The notes below the pieces were generated by a model. The model was not told where the DNA came from and ran no database searches. It saw only the letters and a program-made list of their open reading frames with translations. Of a stretch of 64,000 nucleotides of DNA, positions 1 through 9,951 are shown one piece after another. A program made the translations under genes and the position numbers. This DNA is from Arthrobacter ramosus. GTDB taxonomy: Bacteria > Actinomycetota > Actinomycetes > Actinomycetales > Micrococcaceae. The stretch lies in NCBI RefSeq assembly GCF_039535095.1, contig NZ_BAAAWN010000001.1, positions 3,968,001 through 4,032,000 on the forward strand, written 5' to 3'. Position 1 is the stretch's first letter, and every line of letters begins with the position of its first letter.

Positions 1-906
<906 letters not shown>

Positions 907-997
907 GGGCCTGCTGCGTTCCCGCGGTCAGGACTGGTCGGCGTCGTCCGGGTGGGGATCCCGGGCGGCGCTGGCCCCTTTAACAGTGCTGCCCCTT

Positions 998-2281
998 TTA
1001 AAGGCCATTGGCTGGACCCGCGCCCTGGGACTCAATGCGGAAGAACCGCATGCCGCGGGCGCTGCTGTCGAAACGGAGGCGCAGCTGGCGCGCGCGGATG
1101 ATCCACACGATGCCGACGACGGCGGTGCTGCCGCCCGCGACGGCGGCCACGCCCACAGCCCATCGGGGTCCGGCCACGTTGGATACCCATCCGACGAACG
1201 GTGCACCGATGGGCGTTCCACCCATGAAGATGGCCATGTAGAGTGCCATGACCCTGCCGCGCATGACAGGTTCCGTGGTGGACTGCACGTAGCCGTTGGC
1301 GCTCGTGATCATGGTCAGGGCAAACAGTCCGCAGGGAATCAGGGCCAAGGCAAACATGGCGTAATTCGGCGCCAGGGCAGCCAGTCCGCTCGCGATTCCG
1401 AACCCGCCCGCCGCGGCGAAGATGAGCCGCATCCGCGGCCGGCCGCGCCGGGCTGCAAGCAACGCTCCTGCGACGGAACCGATCGCCATGACTGAGTTGA
1501 GGAGCCCGAATGCTCCCGCGTCCATGCCGAACTCCGTGCCGACCATGGCCGCGATGAAGAGGACGAAGTTCAGGCCGAACGTGCCCATGATGAAAATCGC
1601 AACGAGGACAACCACGATGTCCGGGCGATTGCGGACATAGCGAAGCCCTTCGCGGATGCGGCCCTTGCCCGCGGCGGCCCGGGGTTGGACGCGCAAAGAG
1701 GAAAGGGGAATGGCCCGGATCGCGCCAAGCATTGCGAGGAAGGTCAGGGTATTGATCATGAATACCCAGCCCGGCCCCACTGCCACCGTCAACACGCCGG
1801 CCACGGCGGGACCGATCATGCGGGCAACGTTGAAGGATGCGCTGTTCAATGCAACGGCGTTGGAAAGATAGTCGTCCTTGACCAGCTCCGACACGAACGT
1901 CTGGCGAACCGGGGCGTCAAGTGCCGAGACGACACCAAGCAAGAGCGCGAACACGTAGACATGCCACAACTGCGCTGCACCGCTCAGAACCAGGAGTCCC
2001 AAGCCAGTGCTCAGGACCGCCATGGCCGATTGGGTCATGACCAGGAGGCTGCGCCGGCTGTAGCGGTCGGCAAGCAGTCCGGCCCACGGGGCCAGGAAAA
2101 GCTGCGGACCCAGTTGGAGGGCCAAGGTCACGCCCATCGCGCCGGCATCGTGGTTGCTCAGATGGGCGAAGACCAGCCAGTCCTGGGCCGTCCGTTGCAT
2201 CCACGTGCCGACGTTGGAAATGAGGGCACCAATGAACCAAATGCGGTAGTTAAGGACACCCAGCGATTTGAAGGTGGACAT
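998..2281 (-). CDS. MFS transporter, 12-TM exporter (EntS/DHA3-like)
   Basis: A 427-residue membrane protein with the layout of a 12-helix major facilitator. The N terminus (FKSLGVLNYRIWFIGALISNVGTWMQ) and the loop 2-3 motif WAGLLADRYSRRSLL match the EntS/DHA3 type of drug or siderophore exporter. A cytoplasmic loop rich in Arg and Pro falls in the middle (RVQPRAAAGKGRIREGLRYV). The C-terminal tail is polar. The substrate cannot be read from the sequence. It is convergent with serC and transcribed away from the DUF3027/cold-shock pair, so it is probably a single-gene unit. Confidence 0.85.
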   Translation of the reverse strand: MSTFKSLGVLNYRIWFIGALISNVGTWMQRTAQDWLVFAHLSNHDAGAMGVTLALQLGPQLFLAPWAGLLADRYSRRSLLVMTQSAMAVLSTGLGLLVLSGAAQLWHVYVFALLLGVVSALDAPVRQTFVSELVKDDYLSNAVALNSASFNVARMIGPAVAGVLTVAVGPGWVFMINTLTFLAMLGAIRAIPLSSLRVQPRAAAGKGRIREGLRYVRNRPDIVVVLVAIFIMGTFGLNFVLFIAAMVGTEFGMDAGAFGLLNSVMAIGSVAGALLAARRGRPRMRLIFAAAGGFGIASGLAALAPNYAMFALALIPCGLFALTMITSANGYVQSTTEPVMRGRVMALYMAIFMGGTPIGAPFVGWVSNVAGPRWAVGVAAVAGGSTAVVGIVWIIRARQLRLRFDSSARGMRFFRIESQGAGPANGL

Positions 2282-2325
2282 CAGTTGCCACCTTCAGGGA
2301 ATTCACTCGCCGGGTCCGTCAAGGG

Positions 2326-2901
2326 CTAGTCAGCCTCGATGTCGTCGGCGTCGTCGTTCTCTTGTTCGTCACCGGAGGCGGCGACGTCCTCACCGGAGGG
2401 GCCGCCGTCGTCGTCCTCGTCAACGGGGACGCCAGCCTCCTCCGCCAACTCTTCAGCCTCGGCAGCCTCGTCCTCCGGACGGACGCGCTTTGCCCAAGGC
2501 ACCCATTCAGGCGCGAGGATGGAGTCCTCCGACGGCAGCAGGCCAAGCTCGCTGACCGTGACCACTTTGGAGCGCGAGTTGCGGGTCACGACGGCGTACC
2601 ACTGCCAACCACCGTAGCCGGCCAGCCGCGATTCGAACAGGTGCGTGACCACGCGTTCGCCTTCGGAGCGCGCGGCAATATGCGGTCCGATTTCACCCGG
2701 TTTGGCAATCGTCTCCACCGCATTGCGGGCGACGTCGACAGCGGCCGCCAGGAAAGCGTCGGGCTTGCCGACGCGCCACACAGGAAGGCCGGTGCGGGGT
2801 TTCGCCGTTGCCGGCTTCCGCTCAGCACCGGGACCAGCCGTTGCCGGAGCGGCACCAGTGCCGTTTTCTTCAGGACGGGCTTCAGCGGATTCCGATGTCA
2901 T
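2326..2901 (-). CDS. DUF3027 family protein
   Basis: 191 residues from the ATG at 2901 (MTSESAEARP). A start ten codons upstream would overlap the preceding gene. The N-terminal 45 residues are low-complexity (Glu/Ala/Pro). The core (WRVGKPDAFLAAAVDVARNA, then HLFESRLAGYGGWQWYAVVTR, then SEDSILAPEWVPWAKRVRP) matches the actinobacterial DUF3027 family, whose biochemical role is unknown to me. The C terminus is a very acidic tail (EEDEAAEAEELAEEAG... DDDGG...) ending in EAD. It starts 7 bp after the stop of the cold-shock-domain gene, so the two are very likely co-transcribed and perhaps act in the same RNA- or nucleoid-related process. Confidence 0.78.
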   Translation of the reverse strand: MTSESAEARPEENGTGAAPATAGPGAERKPATAKPRTGLPVWRVGKPDAFLAAAVDVARNAVETIAKPGEIGPHIAARSEGERVVTHLFESRLAGYGGWQWYAVVTRNSRSKVVTVSELGLLPSEDSILAPEWVPWAKRVRPEDEAAEAEELAEEAGVPVDEDDDGGPSGEDVAASGDEQENDDADDIEAD

Positions 2902-2908
2902 GGCAGGT

Positions 2909-3292
2909 TTAGGCTTCCAGCTCGTCGGCAACCTTGCGCAGGGCGGCGGCGATGGCCTTGCCCTTGGCGCCTTCAGGGTACTTACCGGCGGACAACGTGC
3001 CAGAGAGGTTGTCCAGGACAGAGACGAGGTCCTGGACTACCGGAGCGAGCTCGCGGGCGTTCATGCGCTTGGCTTTGGCGATGGACGGCAACTTGTCCAG
3101 CACGCGGAGGCCAAGCGCCTGGGCGCCCCGGCGACCGTCGGCGACGCCGAACTCAACCCGGGTGCCCGCCTTGAGATCCGCTACGCCTTCGGGCAGTGCG
3201 GATTTGGGCAGAAACACTTCCTGGCCGTCCTCTGCTGCGAGGAATCCGAAGCCTTTTTCCTTGTCATACCACTTGACCTTGCCGGTGGGCAC
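2909..3292 (-). CDS. Cold-shock-domain protein with C-terminal extension
   Basis: The likely start is the GTG at 3292, preceded by an AAGAAGG ribosome-binding site about 9 bases upstream, giving 127 residues (VPTGKVKWYDKEKGFGFLAA...). The first ~65 residues are a cold-shock/OB domain with the RNP1-like KGFGFL motif. The second RNP-like strand reads QEVFLP instead of the usual DVFVH. A further ~60-residue helical tail (KRMNARELAPVVQDLVSVLD...LRKVADELEA) is added, so this is not a classic 67-residue CspA. Single-stranded nucleic-acid binding is inferred from the fold. The open frame continues upstream to 4162 only as antisense noise over the neighbouring helicase gene. Confidence 0.85.
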   Translation of the reverse strand: MPTGKVKWYDKEKGFGFLAAEDGQEVFLPKSALPEGVADLKAGTRVEFGVADGRRGAQALGLRVLDKLPSIAKAKRMNARELAPVVQDLVSVLDNLSGTLSAGKYPEGAKGKAIAAALRKVADELEA

Positions 3293-3535
3293 GTAATCAA
3301 CCTTCTTCGTTCTTACTTGCGAGACACAGCCGGCGCGCCACCGCATCCGCAGGATACTGCGGGAATAGGGGTAACTGCCTGGACCGTGTTGGTCTATTGC
3401 TTCAAGGTTATCCTGCCCGGCCACGGATTCGCGCTTTGAGACCCCGCAGGCAGGTCCCGCCGTCTTTTGTCCGCAACCGGACTGCATCCTGGCCTGGAAC
3501 AGGGGATGCGGCCCGGGACTGTTAGCGTTGCTTCC

Positions 3536-3751
3536 ATGATTCCCCACGACTTCCGCCGCCCGCTCACGATCGTTGCCGCAGTCGTCGCAGTCCTTTCCCT
3601 CGCGGCCGTAGCCGCCGTCATGGCCGTCGCTTTCGCCAACGGCGTGGCACCGGTCTGGGTCACCTCCACCGCTCTCTACGGGCTTCCGCTCGCCTTCATT
3701 TTGATGGCCGCGTTGGTGGTTGACTCTGTGTGGGCACGGCGTCGTCAATGA
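3536..3751 (+). CDS. Small two-TM membrane protein
   Basis: 71 residues from the ATG at 3536 (MIPHDFRRPLT). Two hydrophobic segments are clear: about residues 9-34 (IVAAVVAVLSLAAVAAVMAV) and 42-62 (ALYGLPLAFILMAALVVDSV). The protein ends in the positive cluster WARRRQ, which should face the cytoplasm. There is no strong Shine-Dalgarno sequence in front of the ATG, so a short-leader or leaderless transcript is possible. It sits between the divergent cold-shock gene and the helicase-associated gene, whose start lies 49 bp after its stop. No function can be assigned. Confidence 0.7.
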   Translation: MIPHDFRRPLTIVAAVVAVLSLAAVAAVMAVAFANGVAPVWVTSTALYGLPLAFILMAALVVDSVWARRRQ

Positions 3752-3800
3752 GCAGCCGGAAAGCCCGACGGCGGACCCGGCTGGCTGTAACGTTGAACTG

Positions 3801-6263
3801 ATGTCCCTTATTCGCGCGCTCAGCAAGGAACTGGAAGCGCGCAGCGATGATTCGCTGCGGGCCCTGTTTGCCGCGCGGCCGGACCTCATCTCCCCTGTGG
3901 TCCCGGACTTCGCTGCACTCGCGGCGCGGGCAAGTGCCCGGGTCAGCGTGCAGCGCGCCCTGGAACGGCTCAACAAACCGGAGATGCAGGTACTGGAGAC
4001 ACTCCACCTGTGCACCAACACGGACACTGGCCACAGCGTCTCCGCGGCGGGACTGAAGAAGTGCATCAATGGCGCCACCCTTGCCGCTCTCGAGCCGATC
4101 CTGAACAAGCTCCAGGAACTGGCCCTCATCCACCGGGCCGATCCGCCGGCCACGGTGCACAATCCAGGCCGTCAGCGTTTCTACTTGCCGGTGGGCAGCC
4201 TCAAGGACGTCATCGGCATCTACCCGGCCGGTTTGGGCCGCAGCTACACCGAGTTGGTGCGGCTGCAACCGGCCTTCGCCCAGCGGGTGGTGCATCTTGT
4301 TGCCGAACTCCACCAGAGCGGCGCCAATATCCTGGCCGCCACGACGCCCATGGACGCGGCGTTGGCGCTGCAACGTTGGACATCGACACCGGAGAACCTT
4401 CAGCACATCCTGTCCGAGGCACCCGTACGGACGCGTCCCCTTTTGAACAAGTTCGGCAGTTGGGCCATGGGCGCCGTTCCCCAGGCCCAGCGCAAGGCTT
4501 CCGTGCTCCATGAAGGCCGCGACGTCGGTCCCGTGGACTGGCTCTTGGCCCGAGGTTTGCTTGTCCCCTTGGACGCCGGGCACGTTGAGCTCCCGCACAG
4601 CGTCGGTCTGTCCCTGCGCGGCGGCGCGATCGTGGACCACTTCACGTTGAAGCCTCCCGTGCCGGAGCTGGGCCAGACGAGTGCTGCCTTGCGCCGGAAT
4701 GCCGCCATGGGTGCCATCGCCGAAGTACTCCGGCTGGTGGGTGAACTCCTGTACGCGGTCCGCGAGCAGCCGGTGGTTACCCTGCGCAGCGGAGGGGTAG
4801 GTGTGCGTGAACTCAAACGCCTGGCCGACAGCCTCCGCCTGGGGTTGTCCGAGACCGCCCTGGTCCTCGAGCTCAGTGCCTTGTCAGGATTGCTGCGGCT
4901 CGATGTGGACAGTTCCACCTGGGTGCAACCGCCATCGGTGGAATGGCTCACGCTCCCCCGCCAGGATCAGTGGCTCTGGCTGGTCAACGCCTGGCTCGCC
5001 AGCGAGCGCGCTCCTTCCCTCGTGGGACAAACCCTCTCCGGGCCGGCCACCACGGCACCGCGATCCGGCTCTCCGGCAGGTTCCATCAATGCCCTGTCCG
5101 CCGAGGCCCAACGCCCTGACGCCCCGCTGGTCCGCAAACGGATTCTGGAGATCCTCGAAGAGCTCAGCCTCGAGGTACAAGCACCGGACGGCAAGGCTCC
5201 CGTGCTCAACGCCGAAGCCGTCATGGAACGCGCGGAATGGGCCCAGCCCCGGATGTCGCGGCGGTTCAGCTCCCTTGTCCGCGGCATCCTGCACGAAGCC
5301 GAACTCCTGGGGCTCATGGGCTCGGGAGCCTTGACGCAGCTTGGTTCGGCGATCGCCACCGAACAGCCCGAGCTGGCCCTCAGCGTCCTCGGCGAACACC
5401 TCCCGGCCGCGGTCAACCATGTCCTGCTCCAAGCAGACCTGACCGCCGTCGCCCCGGGTTACCTGGCACCTGAACTGAGCGAAAAACTGCTCTTGATTGC
5501 CGACGCCGAAGGCCAGGGTCCGGCCACGATCTTCCGCTTCTCCGGAGATTCGATCCGGCGCGCGTTGGACGCCGGCCAGGACGCGGAGACCATCCTCGCG
5601 TTCCTGCGCACCCACTCCGCCACCGATGTTCCCCAGCCGCTCCGCTACTTGATCAAGGACATCGCCTCGCGGCACGGCCGGCTGCGCGTCGCCAGCAGCC
5701 CCAGTTTCATCCAAAGCGACGACGAGGCCGCCATCGCCGAGCTCGTTCGGGAGCCGGGAGCCGCAAGCCTGGGACTTGTCAGGATCGCCCCCACAGTACT
5801 GACCTCCGCCGCGAGCCCCCGGGAGACCGCGAGAGTGCTGCGCGAGCTGGGACTCTCGCCTGCCGTGCAGGAGGCGGAGACCGCCGTCGTGCGCTATAAA
5901 AGGACGACGGCGGTGGCAGGGGGCGTCCGCCCTGTTTACACGGCTCCCCGCATTGCCCCGCCGGACGACGACGTCGACGCCCAGCTCGCGGTGCTGAGGC
6001 ACCATCGCGCGGTCCACAGCGAAGTGACCGGCGAGGCGGCAACGCAACTGGGACTCGAAACCCTGCAGAGGGCCATCCGGCTGAAGCAAGCGGTCACCAT
6101 GAACGTGGTGGACGGCTTGGGGAATTCCAATACAGAGACCGTTGTTCCGGTATCAGTGTCGGGAGGGCGCGTCAGGGTATTCGACGCCGCCAGGGATACC
6201 GAAAGAGTCTTGTCCATCCATCGCATCATCGATGTGGAGCCCGCGGGCGATCCGCGCAAGTGA
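3801..6263 (+). CDS. Helicase-associated (XPB/Ssl2-type) domain protein
   Basis: 820 residues from the ATG at 3801 (MSLIRALSKELEARSDDSLRALFAARPDLI). It lacks Walker motifs. It matches the long actinobacterial helicase-associated protein that is regularly encoded next to an XPB-type helicase. N-terminal winged-helix-like repeats (LNKPEMQVLETLHLC; GVGVRELKRLADSLRLGLSE) fill the first half. The C-terminal third carries the XPB/Ssl2-like segment (LHADLTAVAPGYLAPEL-type sequence around residue 550, and MNVVDGLGNSNTETVVPVSV near the end). Its stop overlaps the ribosome-binding region of the next gene, 11 bp ahead of that start. A joint DNA-repair or transcription-coupled role with the helicase is inferred from this coupling. 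Confidence 0.82.
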   Translation: MSLIRALSKELEARSDDSLRALFAARPDLISPVVPDFAALAARASARVSVQRALERLNKPEMQVLETLHLCTNTDTGHSVSAAGLKKCINGATLAALEPILNKLQELALIHRADPPATVHNPGRQRFYLPVGSLKDVIGIYPAGLGRSYTELVRLQPAFAQRVVHLVAELHQSGANILAATTPMDAALALQRWTSTPENLQHILSEAPVRTRPLLNKFGSWAMGAVPQAQRKASVLHEGRDVGPVDWLLARGLLVPLDAGHVELPHSVGLSLRGGAIVDHFTLKPPVPELGQTSAALRRNAAMGAIAEVLRLVGELLYAVREQPVVTLRSGGVGVRELKRLADSLRLGLSETALVLELSALSGLLRLDVDSSTWVQPPSVEWLTLPRQDQWLWLVNAWLASERAPSLVGQTLSGPATTAPRSGSPAGSINALSAEAQRPDAPLVRKRILEILEELSLEVQAPDGKAPVLNAEAVMERAEWAQPRMSRRFSSLVRGILHEAELLGLMGSGALTQLGSAIATEQPELALSVLGEHLPAAVNHVLLQADLTAVAPGYLAPELSEKLLLIADAEGQGPATIFRFSGDSIRRALDAGQDAETILAFLRTHSATDVPQPLRYLIKDIASRHGRLRVASSPSFIQSDDEAAIAELVREPGAASLGLVRIAPTVLTSAASPRETARVLRELGLSPAVQEAETAVVRYKRTTAVAGGVRPVYTAPRIAPPDDDVDAQLAVLRHHRAVHSEVTGEAATQLGLETLQRAIRLKQAVTMNVVDGLGNSNTETVVPVSVSGGRVRVFDAARDTERVLSIHRIIDVEPAGDPRK

Positions 6264-6273
6264 GGAAGCAATA

Positions 6274-7917
6274 GTGAGCGACGGTCCGCTGATCGTACAG
6301 AGCGACAAAACCATCCTGCTGGAAGTCGACCACGAGCTCGCTACCGAGGCACGGCATGCGATTGCGGCGTTCGCCGAGCTGGAGCGCGCCCCCGAACACG
6401 TCCACAGCTACCGGCTCACCCCTTTAGGCCTATGGAATGCGCGCGCCGCAGGACTGGACGCCGAAAAAGTCCTCGACACGCTCCTGCGCTACTCCCGTTT
6501 CCCGGTGCCGCACTCTTTGCTGATCGACATCGAAGAGACGATGTCGCGCTACGGCCGCTTGCGCCTCGAAAAGGACCCGCAGCACGGATTGGTCATGCGT
6601 ACCACCGACCACCCCGTACTCGAGGAAGTCATCCGGGCCAAGAAAATCGCACCCTTGCTGGGGCCGAGGATCGACGGCGAAACCGTGGTGGTGCATTCCT
6701 CCCAGCGGGGACAGCTCAAGCAATTGTTGCTCAAGCTCGGATGGCCGGCCGAGGACCTCGCTGGCTACGTGGACGGCACTCCGCACCTGATCGCCCTGAA
6801 CGAGGACGGTTGGCACCTGCGGCCATATCAAAAGCTTGCCACGGAGAACTTCTGGGCGGGCGGCAGCGGCGTCGTCGTCCTGCCCTGCGGTGCGGGCAAG
6901 ACCTTGGTGGGGGCCGCAGCAATGGCTACCAGCTCCACCACCACGCTGATCCTGGTGACCAACACGGTCGCGGCCCGGCAATGGAAGGACGAGCTTCTCA
7001 AGCGGACGTCGCTGACGGAGCAGGAGATCGGCGAGTATTCGGGCGCCGTCAAGGAAGTCCGGCCCGTCACGATCGCCACCTACCAGGTCCTGACCACGAA
7101 ACGCGGAGGCCTTTACCCGCACCTGGAACTCGTGGACGGGCACGACTGGGGACTCATCATCTACGACGAGGTTCATCTCCTGCCGGCTCCGATCTTCCGG
7201 ATGACCGCGGACCTGCAGGCCCGCCGTCGTCTGGGACTCACTGCGACGCTTGTGCGTGAGGATGGTCGCGAGGGTGAGGTCTTCAGTTTGATCGGCCCCA
7301 AGCGCTATGACGCACCGTGGAAAGACATCGAAGCCCAGGGCTATATTGCGCCGGCGGACTGCGTGGAAGTCCGGGTGGACCTGCCCCGGGACGAGCGCGT
7401 GGCCTACGCGATGGCGGAGGATGCGGACAAATACCGGCTCTGCGCGACGTCGGAGACCAAGACCCATTTGGTGGAGCAGCTCGTGGCCTTGCACCAAGGC
7501 GAGCAGCTGCTGGTGATAGGCCAATACATCGACCAGTTGGATGAGATCGGCGAGCGTTTGGACGCTCCCGTGATCAAGGGCGATACCACCGTCAAGGTGC
7601 GGCAGAAGTTGTTCGATGCCTTCCGCGCCGGTGACATCAAGACCCTCGTGGTGTCCAAAGTGGCCAACTTCTCGATCGACCTGCCCGAGGCTTCCGTGGC
7701 GATCCAGGTATCGGGATCGTTCGGTTCCCGCCAGGAAGAGGCTCAACGCTTGGGGCGCTTGCTTCGGCCCAAGCAGGACGGCCGTGCGGCACGCTTCTAC
7801 TCCTTGGTGGCCCGGGACACCCTCGACCAGGACTTTGCTGCCAAACGGCAACGCTTCCTCGCCGAACAGGGCTACGCCTACCGGATCATGGACGCCAAGG
7901 ACGTACCCGCCGGGTAG
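6274..7917 (+). CDS. XPB-type DNA repair helicase (SF2)
   Basis: 547 residues from the GTG at 6274 (VSDGPLIVQSDKTILLEV), with a GAGGAAG ribosome-binding site at 6262-6268 that lies over the previous stop. Domains: an N-terminal XPB damage-recognition-like region, about residues 1-170; a RecA-like helicase core with Walker A PCGAGKT at residues 204-210 and a DEVH box (IIYDEVHLLP) near residue 300; the second RecA domain with motif VI QRLGRLLRPK near residue 490. The family is a 3'-5' ATP-dependent DNA translocase related to eukaryotic XPB and found in many actinobacteria. It forms a two-gene unit with the preceding helicase-associated protein. Confidence 0.92.
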   Translation: MSDGPLIVQSDKTILLEVDHELATEARHAIAAFAELERAPEHVHSYRLTPLGLWNARAAGLDAEKVLDTLLRYSRFPVPHSLLIDIEETMSRYGRLRLEKDPQHGLVMRTTDHPVLEEVIRAKKIAPLLGPRIDGETVVVHSSQRGQLKQLLLKLGWPAEDLAGYVDGTPHLIALNEDGWHLRPYQKLATENFWAGGSGVVVLPCGAGKTLVGAAAMATSSTTTLILVTNTVAARQWKDELLKRTSLTEQEIGEYSGAVKEVRPVTIATYQVLTTKRGGLYPHLELVDGHDWGLIIYDEVHLLPAPIFRMTADLQARRRLGLTATLVREDGREGEVFSLIGPKRYDAPWKDIEAQGYIAPADCVEVRVDLPRDERVAYAMAEDADKYRLCATSETKTHLVEQLVALHQGEQLLVIGQYIDQLDEIGERLDAPVIKGDTTVKVRQKLFDAFRAGDIKTLVVSKVANFSIDLPEASVAIQVSGSFGSRQEEAQRLGRLLRPKQDGRAARFYSLVARDTLDQDFAAKRQRFLAEQGYAYRIMDAKDVPAG

Positions 7918-7950
7918 GGCTAGGCACCTTAGGGGCTAGTCAACTTAGGG

Positions 7951-8172
7951 CTAGGCAACCAGCTGCTGCGCGCGCTCCTGTTGCTGCGCTGCTTGCAGCA
8001 CGACGACGTCGACGACAGCCCAGGAGTCTTCGTCTTTGAGCTGCGCATCGGCGAAGCGTTCAGCGGCGGAGCGGTCGCTGAACGCTTCGAGCTCGATGCG
8101 TCCAGAGAGCGTGTCCAGGTAGCTGACATGGAACTCGATGTTCTGAGGTAGCGGGGCTTGTTTGTTTTCCAT
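7951..8172 (-). CDS. Small hypothetical protein
   Basis: 73 residues (MENKQAPLPQNIEFHVSYLD...QQQERAQQLVA). The first two thirds read as a compact alpha/beta protein with an acidic character (FHVSYLDTLSGRIELEAFSDRSAAERFADAQLKDEDSWAVVDVVVLQAA). The end is Gln-rich. It resembles small uncharacterised actinobacterial proteins, and I recognise no named domain. It is convergent with the helicase gene. The 33-bp gap between the two stops is filled with three imperfect copies of a TAGGGCTAG-type repeat. Confidence 0.6.
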   Translation of the reverse strand: MENKQAPLPQNIEFHVSYLDTLSGRIELEAFSDRSAAERFADAQLKDEDSWAVVDVVVLQAAQQQERAQQLVA

Positions 8173-8262
8173 GGCTCCAGTGTGAAACGGGGCTCCGACA
8201 ATTTAGGACTGTGCACGCGGCGTGTTGGCTTTTGGCCGCCAACGTTGCCTCGGGCCCGCTTG

Positions 8263-9171
8263 TTAGGCCCGGCGCAGCACTTCCGCGGCGGTGCTCCGGA
8301 CCGCCTCAGTCACGGCGTCCAAGATCCGCGACGGCGCCCGCCACCGTTGCCAGTACAAGGGAACGTCCAAGGGCTGCTCAGGCGCGAGTTCCACCAAATA
8401 CCCATCGGCTATGTCCCGGCCGCATTGCGATTCAGGCAGCAGTCCCCACCCGAGACCCAAGCGAATGGCCTCGGCAAACTCCTGGCTGGACGGAACATAG
8501 TGGCGCGGCCCTGCCGGCTCCATCCCACGGCCAGCGCCGCCCAAGAGTTCCAGGAAACGGTGCTGGTATTCATCCTTGCGGTCGAAGTCCACGGCCGGAG
8601 CCGCGCGCAGCGAGGCGACATCGGCGCCGTCGGGAAGCCACCGCGCCCTGAACTCCGGGGTGGTGACGGCACGGTATCGCATGCTCCCCAGAGGCTCCAC
8701 GCGGCAGCCCTGCACCGGCTCGGGAGTCGCGGTCACGGCGGCCATCACCGTTCCGGCGCGCAGCATGGACGTGGAATACTGCTCGTCGTCCCGGTGAAGA
8801 TCAAAGACAGCGTTCAGCGCCGCGGGGACCCTGGTAAGGGCCTTGAGGAACCAGACGGACAAGGAATCCGCGTTGACCACGATCGGAACCGAAACCATCG
8901 GCGACTCGCCGGGCAGGCCCAGTTCTAGTTCGGCGTCAGCCTCCAACTGGGCGAGCTGCCGCGCCAGCCTGAGGACTACGTGTCCCGACTCCGTGGCCTG
9001 GACCGGATTGCTGCGCTGCAGCAATACCCTGCCGGATGCTTGTTCAAGCGCCTTGAGGCGCTGGGAGACCGCCGACGGCGTGATGTTCAGTGATCGGGCA
9101 GCGGCGTCGAGGGTACCTTCCGTGAGCACGGCGGCGAACGTGTGCAGCTGTTCAGAAGAGAATCTGGCCAT
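8263..9171 (-). CDS. LysR-type regulator, ArgP/LysG family
   Basis: 302 residues. The N-terminal winged helix-turn-helix (residues 1-60, LHTFAAVLTEGTLDAAARSLNITPSAVSQRLKALE) is typical of LysR regulators, followed by an effector-binding domain. It is divergent from a LysE-type exporter with a 69-bp shared control region. This is the same arrangement as lysG-lysE in Corynebacterium, where the regulator senses basic amino acids and switches on the exporter. Regulation of the neighbouring exporter in response to lysine or arginine is therefore a well-founded inference rather than something seen directly. Confidence 0.9.
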   Translation of the reverse strand: MARFSSEQLHTFAAVLTEGTLDAAARSLNITPSAVSQRLKALEQASGRVLLQRSNPVQATESGHVVLRLARQLAQLEADAELELGLPGESPMVSVPIVVNADSLSVWFLKALTRVPAALNAVFDLHRDDEQYSTSMLRAGTVMAAVTATPEPVQGCRVEPLGSMRYRAVTTPEFRARWLPDGADVASLRAAPAVDFDRKDEYQHRFLELLGGAGRGMEPAGPRHYVPSSQEFAEAIRLGLGWGLLPESQCGRDIADGYLVELAPEQPLDVPLYWQRWRAPSRILDAVTEAVRSTAAEVLRRA

Positions 9172-9240
9172 AAGACCATCTTACGATACCTAAGAATATT
9201 TAGCTGGACTAATGTTGAAGGTGAAACTTAGCCTCGAAGT
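9172..9240. promoter_or_regulatory. Divergent lysG-lysE control region
   Basis: A 69-bp AT-richer gap between the divergent LysR regulator and LysE exporter. It contains CTAAGAATATTTAG at 9191-9204, an imperfect dyad of the kind bound by LysR proteins, and it must hold both promoters. The assignment is by position and sequence composition only. Confidence 0.5.
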
Positions 9241-9876
9241 ATGAACTCCCCCGACGTCTTCCACGCTGCCGGCTTGGGCCTCGGCACAGGCCTGGCCCTC
9301 ATTGTTGCCATCGGCGCCCAAAATGCTTTCGTCCTCCGGCAAGGAATCCGCGGCGAACATATCGGAGCAATCGTTGCCGTGTGCGCCATCTCGGACGCCG
9401 CACTCATCGCGGCCGGGGTACTCGGCACAGGCGCCCTGCTCACCGCGGCGCCTGCCGCCGTCGTCGTTCTCCGCTATGTCGGTGCGGCATTCCTGGTCAC
9501 GTACGGCGTGATGGCGGCACGGCGGATCCTCAAGCCGCAAGCGCTCGTGTCCGCTGAGCCCGGGCCTTCGGGCGCCGGCCGAAGCGGACTGGCGGCAGCG
9601 CTGGCAACTGTCATGGCCCTGACATGGCTCAACCCCCACGTCTACCTGGATACCGTGTTGCTCCTGGGATCCGTGGCGAACGCGCAAGGGCCCGGGCTGC
9701 AGTGGTGGTTCGGCGCCGGAGCCATGCTGGGCAGTGTTCTATGGTTCTGTTCACTCGGGTTCGGCGCGAAACTGCTGCGCGGCTTCTTTGCGCGCCCGGC
9801 GTCGTGGCGGTTCCTCGACGGCGGGATTGCCGTCACCATGGTGGGACTCGGCGTCGGCCTGGCCCTCGGCAGTTAG
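9241..9876 (+). CDS. LysE/ArgO-type amino-acid exporter
   Basis: 211 residues with about six hydrophobic segments. The family signature is seen at the N terminus (GLGTGLALIVAIGAQNAFVLRQGIRGEH) and in the middle (LTWLNPHVYLDTVLLLGSVA), where the NPHVYLD motif is diagnostic of LysE/ArgO exporters of lysine and arginine. A polar loop with the conserved hinge lies at about residues 100-120. It acts in the cytoplasmic membrane and is probably induced by the divergent LysR regulator when basic amino acids accumulate. Its length is close to the usual 200-235 residues. Confidence 0.92.
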   Translation: MNSPDVFHAAGLGLGTGLALIVAIGAQNAFVLRQGIRGEHIGAIVAVCAISDAALIAAGVLGTGALLTAAPAAVVVLRYVGAAFLVTYGVMAARRILKPQALVSAEPGPSGAGRSGLAAALATVMALTWLNPHVYLDTVLLLGSVANAQGPGLQWWFGAGAMLGSVLWFCSLGFGAKLLRGFFARPASWRFLDGGIAVTMVGLGVGLALGS

Positions 9877-9951
9877 CCCGGGCCCGCAACCACGACACCC
9901 CGATAATTCTCACAACAAGCATCCAGTCAACTCCCAGAAACTGGGAGCATC

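Noticed and set aside
6430..7851. 473-codon minus-strand frame over the XPB helicase
   Set aside because: Antisense to an unambiguous helicase with all motifs; a codon-bias artefact.
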